From positions 3,166,001 through 3,230,000 of the forward strand of contig NZ_CP157874.1 of NCBI RefSeq assembly GCF_040214835.1: 64,000 nucleotides of DNA. Reading direction: 5' to 3'. The position numbers and the translations under genes are program-made. Positions within the stretch are counted from its first letter, which is position 1. Every line of letters begins with the position of its first letter. The DNA is from Pseudomonas asiatica (lineage in GTDB: Bacteria; Pseudomonadota; Gammaproteobacteria; Pseudomonadales; Pseudomonadaceae). The notes beneath the pieces were generated by a model. It did not search any database. It was not told the origin of the DNA and saw only the letters and a program-made list of their open reading frames with translations. Of the stretch, positions 19,070-27,912 are shown in pieces.

Positions 19070-20635
19070 TTATGGCAGCGGCGGGTTGTTCCAGCGCTGT
19101 ACGGTGACGATCATGTGCCCTTCGCCAGTCTGGCCACCGTCGGCCAGGGTGGCGATGACCTTCAGGTTGCCGGCGTTGTTGGTCATCATCTTGCGCTCCG
19201 GGTTGGGGCCGGCACCACCTGGCACGAACACGCCATCGGCCTGCATCTTCCCGGCGAACTTGACGTCTTCGTCCTCGACCGCACGCTCGTTGAACGGCTC
19301 GACCTTCCAGCTGGCCGGCAGGTAGCCGATGCGCAGCGGCTGGCCATTGGCGTCCTTGCCCCAGGCTTCGGCCTCGAAGCGGCCCTGCACCTTGGGCACC
19401 GAGGCGCCGTTTTCGCCGATGCGGGCGATGGAGAACGCCGGCACCACTTTCACTTCCTCGACCTTGTCGTACACCGCCAGGTTGACGCCCTTGAGCGCCC
19501 CTACGGCGACTTCGCGCTGGCCAGGCTTGGCATCGGCCGCGGCGCGGGCCTTCACCCGTACCAGGGTTGGGGTCTGCTCCAGCACCTCGGTCACTTCCAC
19601 GCCAGCGCCCAGGTCCGGTTTGCCGGCCAGGCCGCTGCCGACCAAGGTGATCTCGCTTTCGCCACCGGCCTTGATGAATGCCGGTTGTACCGCCAGCAGG
19701 CGCGCCTTGCCCTCCTTCACCGCAGTGAAGTCCAGGCCACGCTCATCGTGCTCGGCCTCGAACATGCGGCCCTTCATTTCGCCATCCAGCGCGGCGAACA
19801 CCTGGCGCAGGTTGGCGTCGCCGACCTTGACGTTGCCACGCCATTCATAGCCGTTGTAGAGGATCGCCGAACCGCTGCCATTGAACGGCGTGCCGTCGGC
19901 ATAAGCGCCCTTGACCTCGACCTTGAAGGTATCGCCCTGGTCAGGCGTGACACTCATCACCCCGCGTACATCGCCCTTGGCCAGCATGTGGCCGCTGAAT
20001 GCCCACTGGCCCGGCAGCGCATCGGCCTTGGGCCTGGCCTTCTGCCATTCGGCCCACGCCGCGCTTTCCAGCGGGTAGCGCTTGGCCAGGTCCGGCACCA
20101 CTTGTTGCAGGGCGATCGGCAGCCAGTCGCGGTCACGCGCCTGGGCCTGGTATTCGAGGGACGGCCACTGGCCGAGATGGAAGTTGACCAGGTGCTCCCA
20201 TTCCTTGGCCGGGCGCCGCTGCAAGGCGACACGGGCACCGGAGTGGCAACGGCCACAGGTTTCGCTGAGCTGGGTGTCGAACTGCTCGACGGTGTTCAGC
20301 CGGCGCTCCATGGCATAACGCACGCCATCGGTTTCGCTGGGCGCCAGGCCCTGCTTGTCGGCCAGGTACTTGACCAAGGTGCGGCGGTCGTCGTCGCTGA
20401 TCTGCAGGCCGTGCATCACCTGCATGCGGGCGATGCTCATCAGCCAGCCTTCCGGCGTCTTGCGCTGGTGGCTGATACGGCTGTAGGTGTCGTTGCCTTC
20501 GGGGATATGGCACCCCATGCACTTGTTCTGCAACAGGCTCGGGCCCTGCTCGGCCGCCATGGCCTGGGTGCTCAGCAGCGCGGCGGCGACCAGCGCCAGT
20601 TTGCCCGCATGCCGCCGGAGTCGAGTCGTCTTCAA
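19070..20635 (-). CDS. qhpA: Quinohemoprotein amine dehydrogenase alpha subunit (diheme)
   Basis: 521 residues from a TTG start at 20635, chosen because GGAGG lies 7 bases upstream and the predicted transcription start (about 20701) falls downstream of the in-frame ATG at 20698. The signal peptide is LALVAAALLSTQAMA. Two c-type heme motifs, CMGCH and CGRCH, lie in the N-terminal domain; beta-barrel domains follow. The subunit takes electrons from CTQ after oxidation of primary amines in the periplasm and passes them to a soluble carrier. AAGAACAACAAC just upstream of GGAGG (20651-20662) matches a Crc/Hfq target motif. It is first in the qhpADCB operon. Confidence 0.95.
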   Translation of the reverse strand: MKTTRLRRHAGKLALVAAALLSTQAMAAEQGPSLLQNKCMGCHIPEGNDTYSRISHQRKTPEGWLMSIARMQVMHGLQISDDDRRTLVKYLADKQGLAPSETDGVRYAMERRLNTVEQFDTQLSETCGRCHSGARVALQRRPAKEWEHLVNFHLGQWPSLEYQAQARDRDWLPIALQQVVPDLAKRYPLESAAWAEWQKARPKADALPGQWAFSGHMLAKGDVRGVMSVTPDQGDTFKVEVKGAYADGTPFNGSGSAILYNGYEWRGNVKVGDANLRQVFAALDGEMKGRMFEAEHDERGLDFTAVKEGKARLLAVQPAFIKAGGESEITLVGSGLAGKPDLGAGVEVTEVLEQTPTLVRVKARAAADAKPGQREVAVGALKGVNLAVYDKVEEVKVVPAFSIARIGENGASVPKVQGRFEAEAWGKDANGQPLRIGYLPASWKVEPFNERAVEDEDVKFAGKMQADGVFVPGGAGPNPERKMMTNNAGNLKVIATLADGGQTGEGHMIVTVQRWNNPPLP

Positions 20636-20712
20636 GGTCAGACCTCCACGGTTGTTGTTCTTATCGTTTTCGCACGCTTTGGTACAGCAGGTGTGCATGT
20701 GACGGTTGTGAT

Positions 20713-20727
20713 ACAGGAACTGTGCCA
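20713..20727 (-). promoter_or_regulatory. qhpA: Candidate sigma-54 promoter of qhpA
   Basis: Read on the minus strand: TGGCAC-AGTTC-CTGT. The -24 element is perfect. The -12 element is CTGT instead of TTGC, so the match is imperfect. The predicted start point is near 20701, about 65 bases before the qhpA TTG. It is supported by the sigma-54 activator gene in the same locus. Confidence 0.6.
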
Positions 20728-20823
20728 GGTGATGTAAAAGTGTTTTAAATCAGGCCATTGAGGTCAATTACCGGATAATGGCAATGCAAGGACAGCTTCT
20801 TTGAGCGTCCCATTCCGCGACTG

Positions 20824-20844
20824 AGTGTTTCACCTTGAGACACT
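20824..20844. promoter_or_regulatory. Palindrome, candidate activator-binding site (UAS)
   Basis: AGTGTTTCA-CCT-TGAGACACT: 9-base arms with one mismatch. It is ~100 bases upstream of the qhpA -24 element and ~230 bases upstream of the aldehyde dehydrogenase -24 element. That is the distance range used by enhancer-binding activators, so it may be the site of the sigma-54 activator at 27913-29823. Binding is inference. Confidence 0.5.
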
Positions 20845-20854
20845 GGGCCTGCTG

Positions 20855-20955
20855 CGCAGGCCTTTCGCGACACAAGGCCGCTCCTACAAGGGATCGCGTA
20901 CGGCCTGTAGGAGCGGCCTTGTGTCGCGAAAGGGCCGCACAGCGGCCCCCGCTTT
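20855..20955. repeat. REP pair in the divergent qhpA / aldehyde dehydrogenase region
   Basis: Inverted pair of the GCGACACAAGGCCGCTCC type, between the candidate UAS and the aldehyde dehydrogenase promoter. It may insulate or shape looping between the two divergent promoters. Confidence 0.85.
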
Positions 20956-20958
20956 TAC

Positions 20959-20986
20959 TGTTTCACCACCGTCTCACACCGTCTCA
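20959..20986. promoter_or_regulatory. Three direct half-sites resembling the UAS
   Basis: TGTTTCA, then CGTCTCA, then CGTCTCA at roughly helical-turn spacing. They match the arm of the palindrome at 20824-20844 and lie ~90-110 bases upstream of the aldehyde dehydrogenase -24 element. Confidence 0.4.
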
Positions 20987-21072
20987 ATGTGCAACAGCGC
21001 AACCCTGCAATTCCAACCTTGCACCAGGACAAAACCCAACCCGCTCAAGGGTTTGCGGCCATCTATCGACCT

Positions 21073-21087
21073 TGGCACGCCCATTGC
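21073..21087 (+). promoter_or_regulatory. Sigma-54 promoter of the aldehyde dehydrogenase gene
   Basis: TGGCAC-GCCCA-TTGC, a perfect match to the -24/-12 consensus (TGGCAC-N5-TTGC), with the preferred YTGGCACG context. The expected start point is near 21099, about 30 bases before the ATG at 21128. Confidence 0.85.
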
Positions 21088-21127
21088 GCCTATGCCTGTC
21101 ACATCCAATGACAAGAGGCACCGTCCC

Positions 21128-22621
21128 ATGCTTTCCGAACTGCCCATCCTGCCCGCCACCCGCGCCTTTCTCGAACGCAAGCTGAAGATGCGCATCGGCG
21201 CCGACTGGCAGGACGCCGCCAGCGGTCGCACCCTGTCGTTCCGCAACCCGGCCACTGGCGAGGTACTGGGTGAAGTGCCCGCCGCCGAGGCCGAAGATGT
21301 CGACCGCGCCGTGCGCGCCGCGCGCCAGGCCTTCGATGATTCGCCGTGGAGCCGCCTGCGCCCACGCGATCGGCAGAACCTGCTGTGGCGCCTGGCCGAC
21401 CTGATGGAGCGCGACGCCCGCCAGCTGGCCGAACTGGAATGCCTGAACAACGGCAAGAGCGCCGCCGTTGCCCAGGTGATGGACGTGCAACTGGCCATCG
21501 ACTTCCTGCGCTACATGGCCGGCTGGGCCACCAAGATCGAGGGTAGCACCGTCGAAGCCTCGATGCCGTTGATGCCCAACGACCAGTTCCATGGTTTCGT
21601 GCGGCGCGAGGCAGTGGGCGTGGTCGGCGCCATCGTCGCCTGGAACTTCCCGTTGCTGCTGGCCTGCTGGAAGCTCGGCCCGGCCCTGGCTACCGGTTGC
21701 ACCGTAGTGCTCAAGCCCGCCGACGAAACACCGCTGAGCGTGCTCAAGCTGGCTGAGCTGGTGGACGAAGCCGGCTACCCGGCTGGCGTGTTCAACGTGG
21801 TCACCGGCACCGGCCTGAACGCTGGTGCCGCACTCAGCCGCCACCCCGGCGTGGACAAGCTGACCTTCACCGGCTCCACCGAGGTCGGCAAGCTGATCGG
21901 CAAGGCGGCCATGGACAACATGACCCGCGTCACCCTGGAGCTCGGCGGCAAGTCGCCGACCATCGTCATGCCCGACGCCAACCTGCAGGAAGCCGCCGCC
22001 GGCGCGGCCACGGCGATCTTCTTCAACCAGGGCCAGGTGTGCTGTGCCGGGTCCCGCCTGTACGTGCACCGCAAGCACTTCGACAACGTGGTGGCCGACA
22101 TCGCCGGCATCGCCAACGGCATGAAGCTGGGCAGCGGCCTGGACCCGGCGGTGCAGATGGGCCCGCTGATCTCGGCCAAGCAGCAGGACCGCGTCACCGG
22201 CTACATCGAGCTTGGCCGCGAGCTGGGCGCGACCATCGCCTGCGGTGGCGAAGGCTTCGGGCCGGGCTACTTCGTCAAGCCGACAGTGATCGTCGATGTC
22301 GACCAGCGCCACCGCCTGGTGCAGGAAGAGATCTTCGGGCCGGTGCTGGTGGCGATGCCGTTCGATGACATCGACGAAGTGATCGGCATGGCCAACGACA
22401 ACCCCTATGGCCTGGGTGCGAGCATCTGGTCCAACGACCTGGCCGCCGTGCACCGGATGATCCCACGCATCAAGTCGGGGTCGGTGTGGGTCAACTGCCA
22501 CAGCGCCCTCGACCCTGCCTTGCCCTTTGGCGGCTACAAGATGTCCGGCGTCGGCCGTGAGATGGGGGCGGCTGCCATCGAGCACTACACCGAGCTGAAG
22601 TCGGTGTTGATCAAGCTCTGA
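21128..22621 (+). CDS. NAD(P)-dependent aldehyde dehydrogenase of the amine pathway
   Basis: 497 residues from the ATG at 21128, just downstream of the sigma-54 promoter; the frame is open further upstream but that DNA is REP and promoter. Family landmarks are VAWNFPLLLACWKLGPAL, FTGSTEVGKLIG (cofactor binding), LELGGKSP (general base Glu) and FFNQGQVCCAGSRLY (catalytic Cys). It would oxidise the aldehyde released by QHNDH (for example phenylacetaldehyde or alkyl aldehydes) to the acid for the acyl-CoA synthetase. Its place in a 2-phenylethylamine-type pathway (peaE-like) is inferred from neighbours. Confidence 0.94.
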   Translation: MLSELPILPATRAFLERKLKMRIGADWQDAASGRTLSFRNPATGEVLGEVPAAEAEDVDRAVRAARQAFDDSPWSRLRPRDRQNLLWRLADLMERDARQLAELECLNNGKSAAVAQVMDVQLAIDFLRYMAGWATKIEGSTVEASMPLMPNDQFHGFVRREAVGVVGAIVAWNFPLLLACWKLGPALATGCTVVLKPADETPLSVLKLAELVDEAGYPAGVFNVVTGTGLNAGAALSRHPGVDKLTFTGSTEVGKLIGKAAMDNMTRVTLELGGKSPTIVMPDANLQEAAAGAATAIFFNQGQVCCAGSRLYVHRKHFDNVVADIAGIANGMKLGSGLDPAVQMGPLISAKQQDRVTGYIELGRELGATIACGGEGFGPGYFVKPTVIVDVDQRHRLVQEEIFGPVLVAMPFDDIDEVIGMANDNPYGLGASIWSNDLAAVHRMIPRIKSGSVWVNCHSALDPALPFGGYKMSGVGREMGAAAIEHYTELKSVLIKL

Positions 22622-22631
22622 TCTCCAGCCT

Positions 22632-22735
22632 GTACCGGCCCTTTCGCGGGTAAACCCGCTCCCACAGGATCACCACAGGCCTGAACACTGTGGGGTCCCT
22701 GTGGGAGCGGGTTCACCCGCGAAGAGGCCGGCACA
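22632..22735. repeat. REP pair between aldehyde dehydrogenase and porin
   Basis: Inverted pair with the TTCGCGGGTAAACCCGCTCC core, so read-through into the porin gene may be reduced. Confidence 0.88.
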
Positions 22736-22744
22736 GGCAACCCG

Positions 22745-22761
22745 AAAACAACAACAAAAAC
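22745..22761 (+). promoter_or_regulatory. Candidate Crc/Hfq (CA-motif) site at the porin start
   Basis: An A-rich run with two overlapping AACAACAA-type AAnAAnAA motifs, immediately 5' of the porin start codons. In Pseudomonas, Hfq with Crc binds such sites and blocks translation when preferred carbon sources are present. Confidence 0.55.
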
Positions 22762-22773
22762 ATGGAGCACACC

Positions 22774-24087
22774 ATGAGGCACAAACTCGCCTGCACATTG
22801 GCCCTGCTATTCGCCGCCCCCATCACCCAGGCCTACGAGCTGTACAACCACGACGGCACCACCCTCAACGCCGACCTCGAAGCCCTGTTCGGCGCCTTCC
22901 ACAGCGACGAAAGTTTCAACCTGGCCGGCAACCGCAAGCCCGGCAGTACCGCCTGGCAGGAAGGCTACGTCAAATATGGCCTCAGCGGCAGCCAGGCCCT
23001 GGACGACAGCGGCGCGCTCTACGGCGCCTTCAACCTGCTCAGCTCCGCCACCTGGGGCGACGGCGATGCCGCCGGCCTGACCCTGGGTGACGAGCGCCGC
23101 ACCGCCATCGAAGACCTGTACCTGGGCTGGCGCTCGGCCAACCTGTTCCCGGCCCTGGGCGAAGACGGCGTGGACATTTCCGGCGGCCGCCAGGTGGTGA
23201 CCCTGGGCGACGGCTTCCTGATCCAGGGCGACCCGGTGAACCTGGGCAAGGTCGACCTGGGCGCCAACTTCGACCGCGGCGGCGCCTACTACCTGGCCGC
23301 ACGCAAGGCCTTCGACCGCACCGCCGTGCTGCGCCTCGGCGGCAAGCAAGGCTGGCGCAGCGACCTGATGTGGCTGAAGTCCGACAACCACTACCAGGCC
23401 GACACCTCGCTGGCGGTGGCCAACCTGGAGCACGTCGCCGACGCCGGCACCGTCGGCCTGAGCTGGATCCGCGGCCTCGACGTGGACCAGCGCTACGCGC
23501 AGATCATGGGCCTGGAATACCGCGACGGCATGGACACCGCCAGCCTGCGCGGGCGTGGCAACCTGGGGGTGAAAGACCTGGAGCTGGCCGCCGAGTACGT
23601 GACCCAGGACAAAACCGGCGGGCGGGAGAACGCCTGGTACCTGGAAGGCAACTGGACCTTTTCCGAACTGCCCTGGTCCCCCACCGCCACCTACCGCTAC
23701 AGCCGCTTTTCCGAAGACTTCGACCCGCTGTTCTATGGCCTGAGCCGTGGCTATGGCACCTGGTTCCAGGGTGAGGTGGCAGCCAACTATGCCGGGCCGT
23801 TCAACAGCAACAGCCAGGTGCACCACGTGGCGCTGAAGGGCAAGCCACGGGACAACCTGACCGTCGGCGCGCTGTACTTCGACTTCGATACGCTGGACAC
23901 TGACCAGGGCAACCTGGGCGGGCGGGAGCTGGACCTGTATGTGGAATGGATGGTCAACGACCACCTGCTGATCAGCCCGCTGGTAGGGTTCTACAAGCCG
24001 GAACGCAGCGCGGCCAATGGTGGGACGCAGCTGGGCGGGCGGGATACCGGGACCTATATGCAGCTGATCGTCGGGACTTTCTTCTGA
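22774..24087 (+). CDS. Outer-membrane beta-barrel (porin-like) protein of the amine locus
   Basis: 437 residues from the ATG at 22774 (GGAG six bases upstream; an in-frame ATG at 22762 is the alternative). The signal peptide is HKLACTLALLFAAPITQA. The body alternates polar and aromatic residues with many Gly and Asp turns and ends in GTFF, the C-terminal Phe typical of outer-membrane barrels. The size resembles alginate-export/OprD-like barrels, but the exact family was not recognised. It is downstream of the aldehyde dehydrogenase, so entry of amines or a related substrate is a reasonable guess. It carries an A-rich Crc/Hfq-like leader. Confidence 0.75.
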   Translation: MRHKLACTLALLFAAPITQAYELYNHDGTTLNADLEALFGAFHSDESFNLAGNRKPGSTAWQEGYVKYGLSGSQALDDSGALYGAFNLLSSATWGDGDAAGLTLGDERRTAIEDLYLGWRSANLFPALGEDGVDISGGRQVVTLGDGFLIQGDPVNLGKVDLGANFDRGGAYYLAARKAFDRTAVLRLGGKQGWRSDLMWLKSDNHYQADTSLAVANLEHVADAGTVGLSWIRGLDVDQRYAQIMGLEYRDGMDTASLRGRGNLGVKDLELAAEYVTQDKTGGRENAWYLEGNWTFSELPWSPTATYRYSRFSEDFDPLFYGLSRGYGTWFQGEVAANYAGPFNSNSQVHHVALKGKPRDNLTVGALYFDFDTLDTDQGNLGGRELDLYVEWMVNDHLLISPLVGFYKPERSAANGGTQLGGRDTGTYMQLIVGTFF

Positions 24088-24094
24088 TTCGAGA

Positions 24095-24225
24095 TCCCGG
24101 GGCTGCTGCGCAGCCCATCGCGACACAAGGCCGCTCCTACAGGTACCGCGCTGCCATCAAGGTTTGTGCAGACCTGTGGGAGCGGCCTTGTGTCGCGAAA
24201 GGGCCGCAAAGCGGCCCCGGCAATC
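24095..24225. repeat. REP pair between convergent porin and qhpG genes
   Basis: Inverted pair of the GCGACACAAGGCCGCTCC type. It fills the gap between two gene ends facing each other and probably separates the operons. Confidence 0.87.
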
Positions 24226-25518
24226 TCAAGCCAAGCCCTGCTCCAACAACCACCGCCGCACCATCATCTGCTGCTCCCCTGGCAGGCCTGACAACACTGC
24301 CTCGAGAGGTCGGCCGCTACGCAGCCTCCGCACCACCGGCGCCAGCTCCACCCCCTGCAAATGCCACACCCCCAACGGCTGATCCGCCGTCACCACCACC
24401 TCGGCCTCATCTACCAGCCCGTCACGCAACACCGGCCGCCGCTCGACCCTCACCGCGCTCCAGTCCGGCGCCACGTGCAATGCCTGCATGTCCGGCCACC
24501 CCTGCCGCCGCGCCCAGAACGGCTGCCCCACCCGCCCCTGCTCTTGCCCATAGAAATCCCGCCCGATCCGGGCAAAACGCAAAAACAGCTGTTCGATCCG
24601 TTGCTGGTGAAACTGCCGCGCCAACCCGGCCCGCTCGGGCCTGCGCAGCAAGGTATTGATCACCACCGGCGCCTGCAGCGCCGAAGACAGCGACTGGAAG
24701 ATCCCGTTGCCCGACAGTGGGTCAACGGCCATCGCGGCATCGCCCACGCGTATCCAGTCCTGCCCGACGCACTCACCGGCCAGAATCGCGGTACTGCTGC
24801 GCGCATGCACCTCTGCCGGCGCCAATGCCCTGGCATCGAACAGCTCGGCCACCAGCGCGCTGTCGGCTCGCCGCGCCGCGCAATAATCCGCCAACCCGGC
24901 CTTGCCCGGCAGCCCTGCGGCGTCCAGGGTGACTTGCCAGTAGCAGCGGCCGTCTTCCAGGCGCGCCATCCACGCCCAGCCATCCGCCAGGCTCTCCACC
25001 GCCGACGCGGGCGCCCCGGGGGCGGCCTGCCAGACATTCAGCAAGCTGACCGTCTCCGGCCCGCGCAGTCGGTCGGCAGCCAGCGGGGCCTGGCGGCCTC
25101 GGGCTTCGACCAGGAAATCGGCCTGCAGTACCTGCCCGTCATCCAGGCGAATGCCATGACCGACTTCGCGAACCACCTCACGCACCCGCCCCTCGACCAC
25201 GCTCACACCCGCACGCTGAAGGTCGTCGCGCAGCGCCCGGTCAAACCTTTGCCGATCCAGCAGAAACTCCTGATTCAGGTGCAGCTGCTGGCCGTTCCAG
25301 TGCACTTGCCGAGTCGCCGGCATCGCCGCCTGGCTCAACGCCCCGCCAAGGCCGGCGTGGCGCAGACCATCCAGCACCCGCTGCGAAACCCCTTCGACCG
25401 CGGCGAACCGGCGCCACTCGGACACCACCGTCACCGCATAGCCCAGCCGCCGCAAGCCAATGGCCGAGGCCGCACCCGCAGGGCCTGCCCCCAGCACCAC
25501 GATGCGTGGCTCAGCCAT
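24226..25518 (-). CDS. qhpG: FAD-dependent monooxygenase QhpG (cofactor biosynthesis)
   Basis: 430 residues from the ATG at 25518 (GAGGT upstream). The N-terminal Rossmann FAD motif is VVLGAGPAGAASAIGLRRLG; the second FAD motif is VGDAAMAVDPLSGNGIFQSL (GD...P type), as in tryptophan halogenase-like and p-hydroxybenzoate hydroxylase-like flavoproteins. In QHNDH maturation, QhpG hydroxylates the Trp of QhpC on the way to cysteine tryptophylquinone. The start overlaps the qhpE stop by 8 bases. It is the last gene of the regulator-qhpF-qhpE-qhpG operon. The assignment rests on FAD motifs plus locus context. Confidence 0.88.
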   Translation of the reverse strand: MAEPRIVVLGAGPAGAASAIGLRRLGYAVTVVSEWRRFAAVEGVSQRVLDGLRHAGLGGALSQAAMPATRQVHWNGQQLHLNQEFLLDRQRFDRALRDDLQRAGVSVVEGRVREVVREVGHGIRLDDGQVLQADFLVEARGRQAPLAADRLRGPETVSLLNVWQAAPGAPASAVESLADGWAWMARLEDGRCYWQVTLDAAGLPGKAGLADYCAARRADSALVAELFDARALAPAEVHARSSTAILAGECVGQDWIRVGDAAMAVDPLSGNGIFQSLSSALQAPVVINTLLRRPERAGLARQFHQQRIEQLFLRFARIGRDFYGQEQGRVGQPFWARRQGWPDMQALHVAPDWSAVRVERRPVLRDGLVDEAEVVVTADQPLGVWHLQGVELAPVVRRLRSGRPLEAVLSGLPGEQQMMVRRWLLEQGLA

Positions 25519-26188
25519 GGCCGGCACCTCGTCGCTCGGGACCGGTAAACGCCGCGTGGTGGCGCAACCAATCATGAACCTGCTGGTGGCCCATGCCCGG
25601 CTCATCACGCAGCAACGCAGCGATCCTGCCACTCAGGGCCGCACAGCCCAGGCTCGCGCCCGCCCTGCCGCCCGCCCCCACATAACCGCCAAAGTCCGCC
25701 TGCCGGGTACCCAGCCAGGACCACTGGCCCGGTGCACAGCGGGCATCGCCGGTAACCCGGATCACCCCGGGGTAGCTGGCCGGGTACACGGGCCCGCCCT
25801 GGGCCGGGCTGGAGGCGCACAACAGCACACCCGCGGCCAAAGCCTCGGCACAGGCCTGGTGCAGCACAGGCCGGTCCTGCTGCAGGCCAAGGCTGAGGTT
25901 GACCAGCGTAACCCCCGCCTCCACCAGCCACAGCAGCGCGGCCGCCACCTGCAAGGCACTGGTGCTGGCCTGGGCGCCGAAAACCTGGGCCAGCAGCACG
26001 GGCACCGGCCCGGCCTCCCGCTGCAAGCCGGCGAGCACCGCGCTACCGTGCCCAAGCTGGTCGGCCAGCATGTCACCTTCGCGCAACTGGCCGTCCTCCA
26101 GCCAGAAGCGGCGCGCGCCCAGCAAGGCGCTGGCCTGCTCCGGCGTGCAACCACTGTCGATCACGCCAACACGCACGTCAGTGCCCAT
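25511..26188 (-). CDS. qhpE: Subtilisin-like protease QhpE (leader peptidase for QhpC)
   Basis: 225 residues, short for a subtilase. The catalytic triad appears as D in VGVIDSG, H in LGHGSAVLAG and S in GASLGCAALSG. There is no signal peptide, so it is cytoplasmic. It removes the 28-residue leader of QhpC in the family. GGAGG lies about 10 bases before the ATG, within the end of qhpF, which it overlaps by 11 bases. It overlaps qhpG by 8 bases. Confidence 0.9.
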   Translation of the reverse strand: MGTDVRVGVIDSGCTPEQASALLGARRFWLEDGQLREGDMLADQLGHGSAVLAGLQREAGPVPVLLAQVFGAQASTSALQVAAALLWLVEAGVTLVNLSLGLQQDRPVLHQACAEALAAGVLLCASSPAQGGPVYPASYPGVIRVTGDARCAPGQWSWLGTRQADFGGYVGAGGRAGASLGCAALSGRIAALLRDEPGMGHQQVHDWLRHHAAFTGPERRGAGHG

Positions 26189-27911
26189 GCTTGATCACCT
26201 CCTCGGGCAGCACCTGCAACTGGCCGGCGTGCAGCTGCAGGTGCAGGTCGGCATCGGCCAGGGTCGAAGCACGGTGGCTGATCAGGATGCGCGTGCGGCC
26301 GGCGAACAACTGGTCGATGGCCGCGATCACTTCGCGCTCGGTAGCTTCGTCCACCGCCGAGGTGGCCTCGTCCAGCACCAGGATCGCCGGCGCCTGCAGC
26401 ACCGCGCGGGCGATGGCAATGCGTTGTTTCTGCCCGCCCGACAACTGCTGGCCACGCTCACCCAGCAGGCCGTCCAGGCCCAGCGGCAGGCTGTCGACCA
26501 GGCTGTCCAGCCGCGCCAGGCGCACCACCCGCTCCAGCTCCTCACGGCTGGCCTCGGGCACGCCGTAGGCCAGGTTCTGTGCCAGGGTGCCGCGGAACAG
26601 CACGATATCCTGGCTGACCACCGCAATGCGCCGGCGCAACGCAGCCAGGTCCAGTTCGCGCAGGTCGGTGCCGTCCAGCAGGATGCGCCCGGCGTCCGGG
26701 TCGTAGAAGCGCTGCAGCAGGTCGATCAGGGTCGACTTGCCCACCCCCGAGGCACCGCTGATGGCCACCTTCAGGCCTCCCGGCACGCACACCTGCACGT
26801 CGTTCAGCACCGCGCCCTGGCGCCCTTCATGGGCAAAGCTCACCCCCTCGAGGCGCAATTCGCCCGGGCCGTCGGGCACCGGCTGCGGGTTGGCTGCCGG
26901 GCGCACGGCCACGGCCTCCTGCTTCAGTTCCATCACCCGCCCCAGGCTCACCGCCATGCGCTGCACCGCCACGTACAGGCCCAGCAGGCTCTGCACCGGC
27001 CCTACCGCCATGCCCATGTAGGTGGAAAAGGCGATCAGCGCACCCAACTGCCAGGTACCCTGAATCACCCACCAACCGCCGACCAGGAACGCGCAGGCGC
27101 GGCACCAGGAGGTCAGCGTGCCGGGGATGGCCTGGGTGAAGAATTCGGTCACCTGTACCTTGAGCAGCTGGCGCATGTAGCCCTGGCCCAACTGGTCCAG
27201 GCGCCCCGCCTCGCGGCCTTGCTGGCCGGCGGCCTGGATGAACTTCATCGCCGGCAGGGTTTCGACCAGGAACGACGACACATCCGCCGAGCGTTCGCGC
27301 AGGTTGCGTACTTCGCGCTCCACCTTGCGCCGCATCCAGCGCAGCCACAGCACTTCGATCGGCACCAGCAGCGCCAGCAGCAGCGACAGTTGCCACGACA
27401 GCATCAGCATCAACACCACCGCGCCTACCAGGCCGATCACCGCCGACACCGCCGAAAACAGCGAATCCACGGCAAAGCGCTGGATTTCCGCCACATCGCC
27501 ATCCAGCCGCGAAAGGATGTCGCCGATGCGCCGCCGCCCGTAGAACGTCGGCGACAGCTGCTGCAGGTGGCGGTAAAGGTCGTCGCGCAGGGCAAACAGG
27601 ATGCGCCCCGACAAGCGCGTGTGCAGGTAACGGTTGACCCCGGCCAGCACGGTACCCAGCAGGCCCGCGCCGATCATGATCGCGGCCATGTGCCAGAGGG
27701 TCTGGTAGTCCTTGGCCAGCAGCCCCTCGTCGATCAGCGTCTTGACCAGCCAGGGTTGCGCCAGCGCCAGCAACGAGGCGCCCAGCGACAAACCGAGCAA
27801 CAGGCCGATGGCACGTCGATGGGGGCGCACGAAACCATACAGCCAGGCCAACGCCTGGCGCATGAGCACAGGGTCGCTGGATTCCACCAGCCGGGCGAAC
27901 AGGCCGCCCAC
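26178..27911 (-). CDS. qhpF: ABC exporter QhpF (fused membrane and ATPase domains) for the gamma subunit
   Basis: About 577 residues if started at the GTG at 27911, which directly follows the regulator stop; the ATG at 27863 is an alternative, and no strong ribosome-binding site supports either. Six hydrophobic segments lie in the first ~310 residues. The ATPase domain follows, with Walker A ISGASGVGKSTL, signature LSGGQKQRIAIARAV, Walker B ILVLDEATSAVD and switch His in LISHRAS. It probably exports the cross-linked QhpC, which lacks a Sec signal. It sits between the activator gene and qhpE in one operon. Confidence 0.9.
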   Translation of the reverse strand: MGGLFARLVESSDPVLMRQALAWLYGFVRPHRRAIGLLLGLSLGASLLALAQPWLVKTLIDEGLLAKDYQTLWHMAAIMIGAGLLGTVLAGVNRYLHTRLSGRILFALRDDLYRHLQQLSPTFYGRRRIGDILSRLDGDVAEIQRFAVDSLFSAVSAVIGLVGAVVLMLMLSWQLSLLLALLVPIEVLWLRWMRRKVEREVRNLRERSADVSSFLVETLPAMKFIQAAGQQGREAGRLDQLGQGYMRQLLKVQVTEFFTQAIPGTLTSWCRACAFLVGGWWVIQGTWQLGALIAFSTYMGMAVGPVQSLLGLYVAVQRMAVSLGRVMELKQEAVAVRPAANPQPVPDGPGELRLEGVSFAHEGRQGAVLNDVQVCVPGGLKVAISGASGVGKSTLIDLLQRFYDPDAGRILLDGTDLRELDLAALRRRIAVVSQDIVLFRGTLAQNLAYGVPEASREELERVVRLARLDSLVDSLPLGLDGLLGERGQQLSGGQKQRIAIARAVLQAPAILVLDEATSAVDEATEREVIAAIDQLFAGRTRILISHRASTLADADLHLQLHAGQLQVLPEEVIKHGH

Positions 27912-27912
27912 G

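Noticed and set aside
20825..21127. Upstream extension of the aldehyde dehydrogenase frame
   Set aside because: It would translate a REP pair and a perfect sigma-54 promoter; the transcript is expected to start near 21099.
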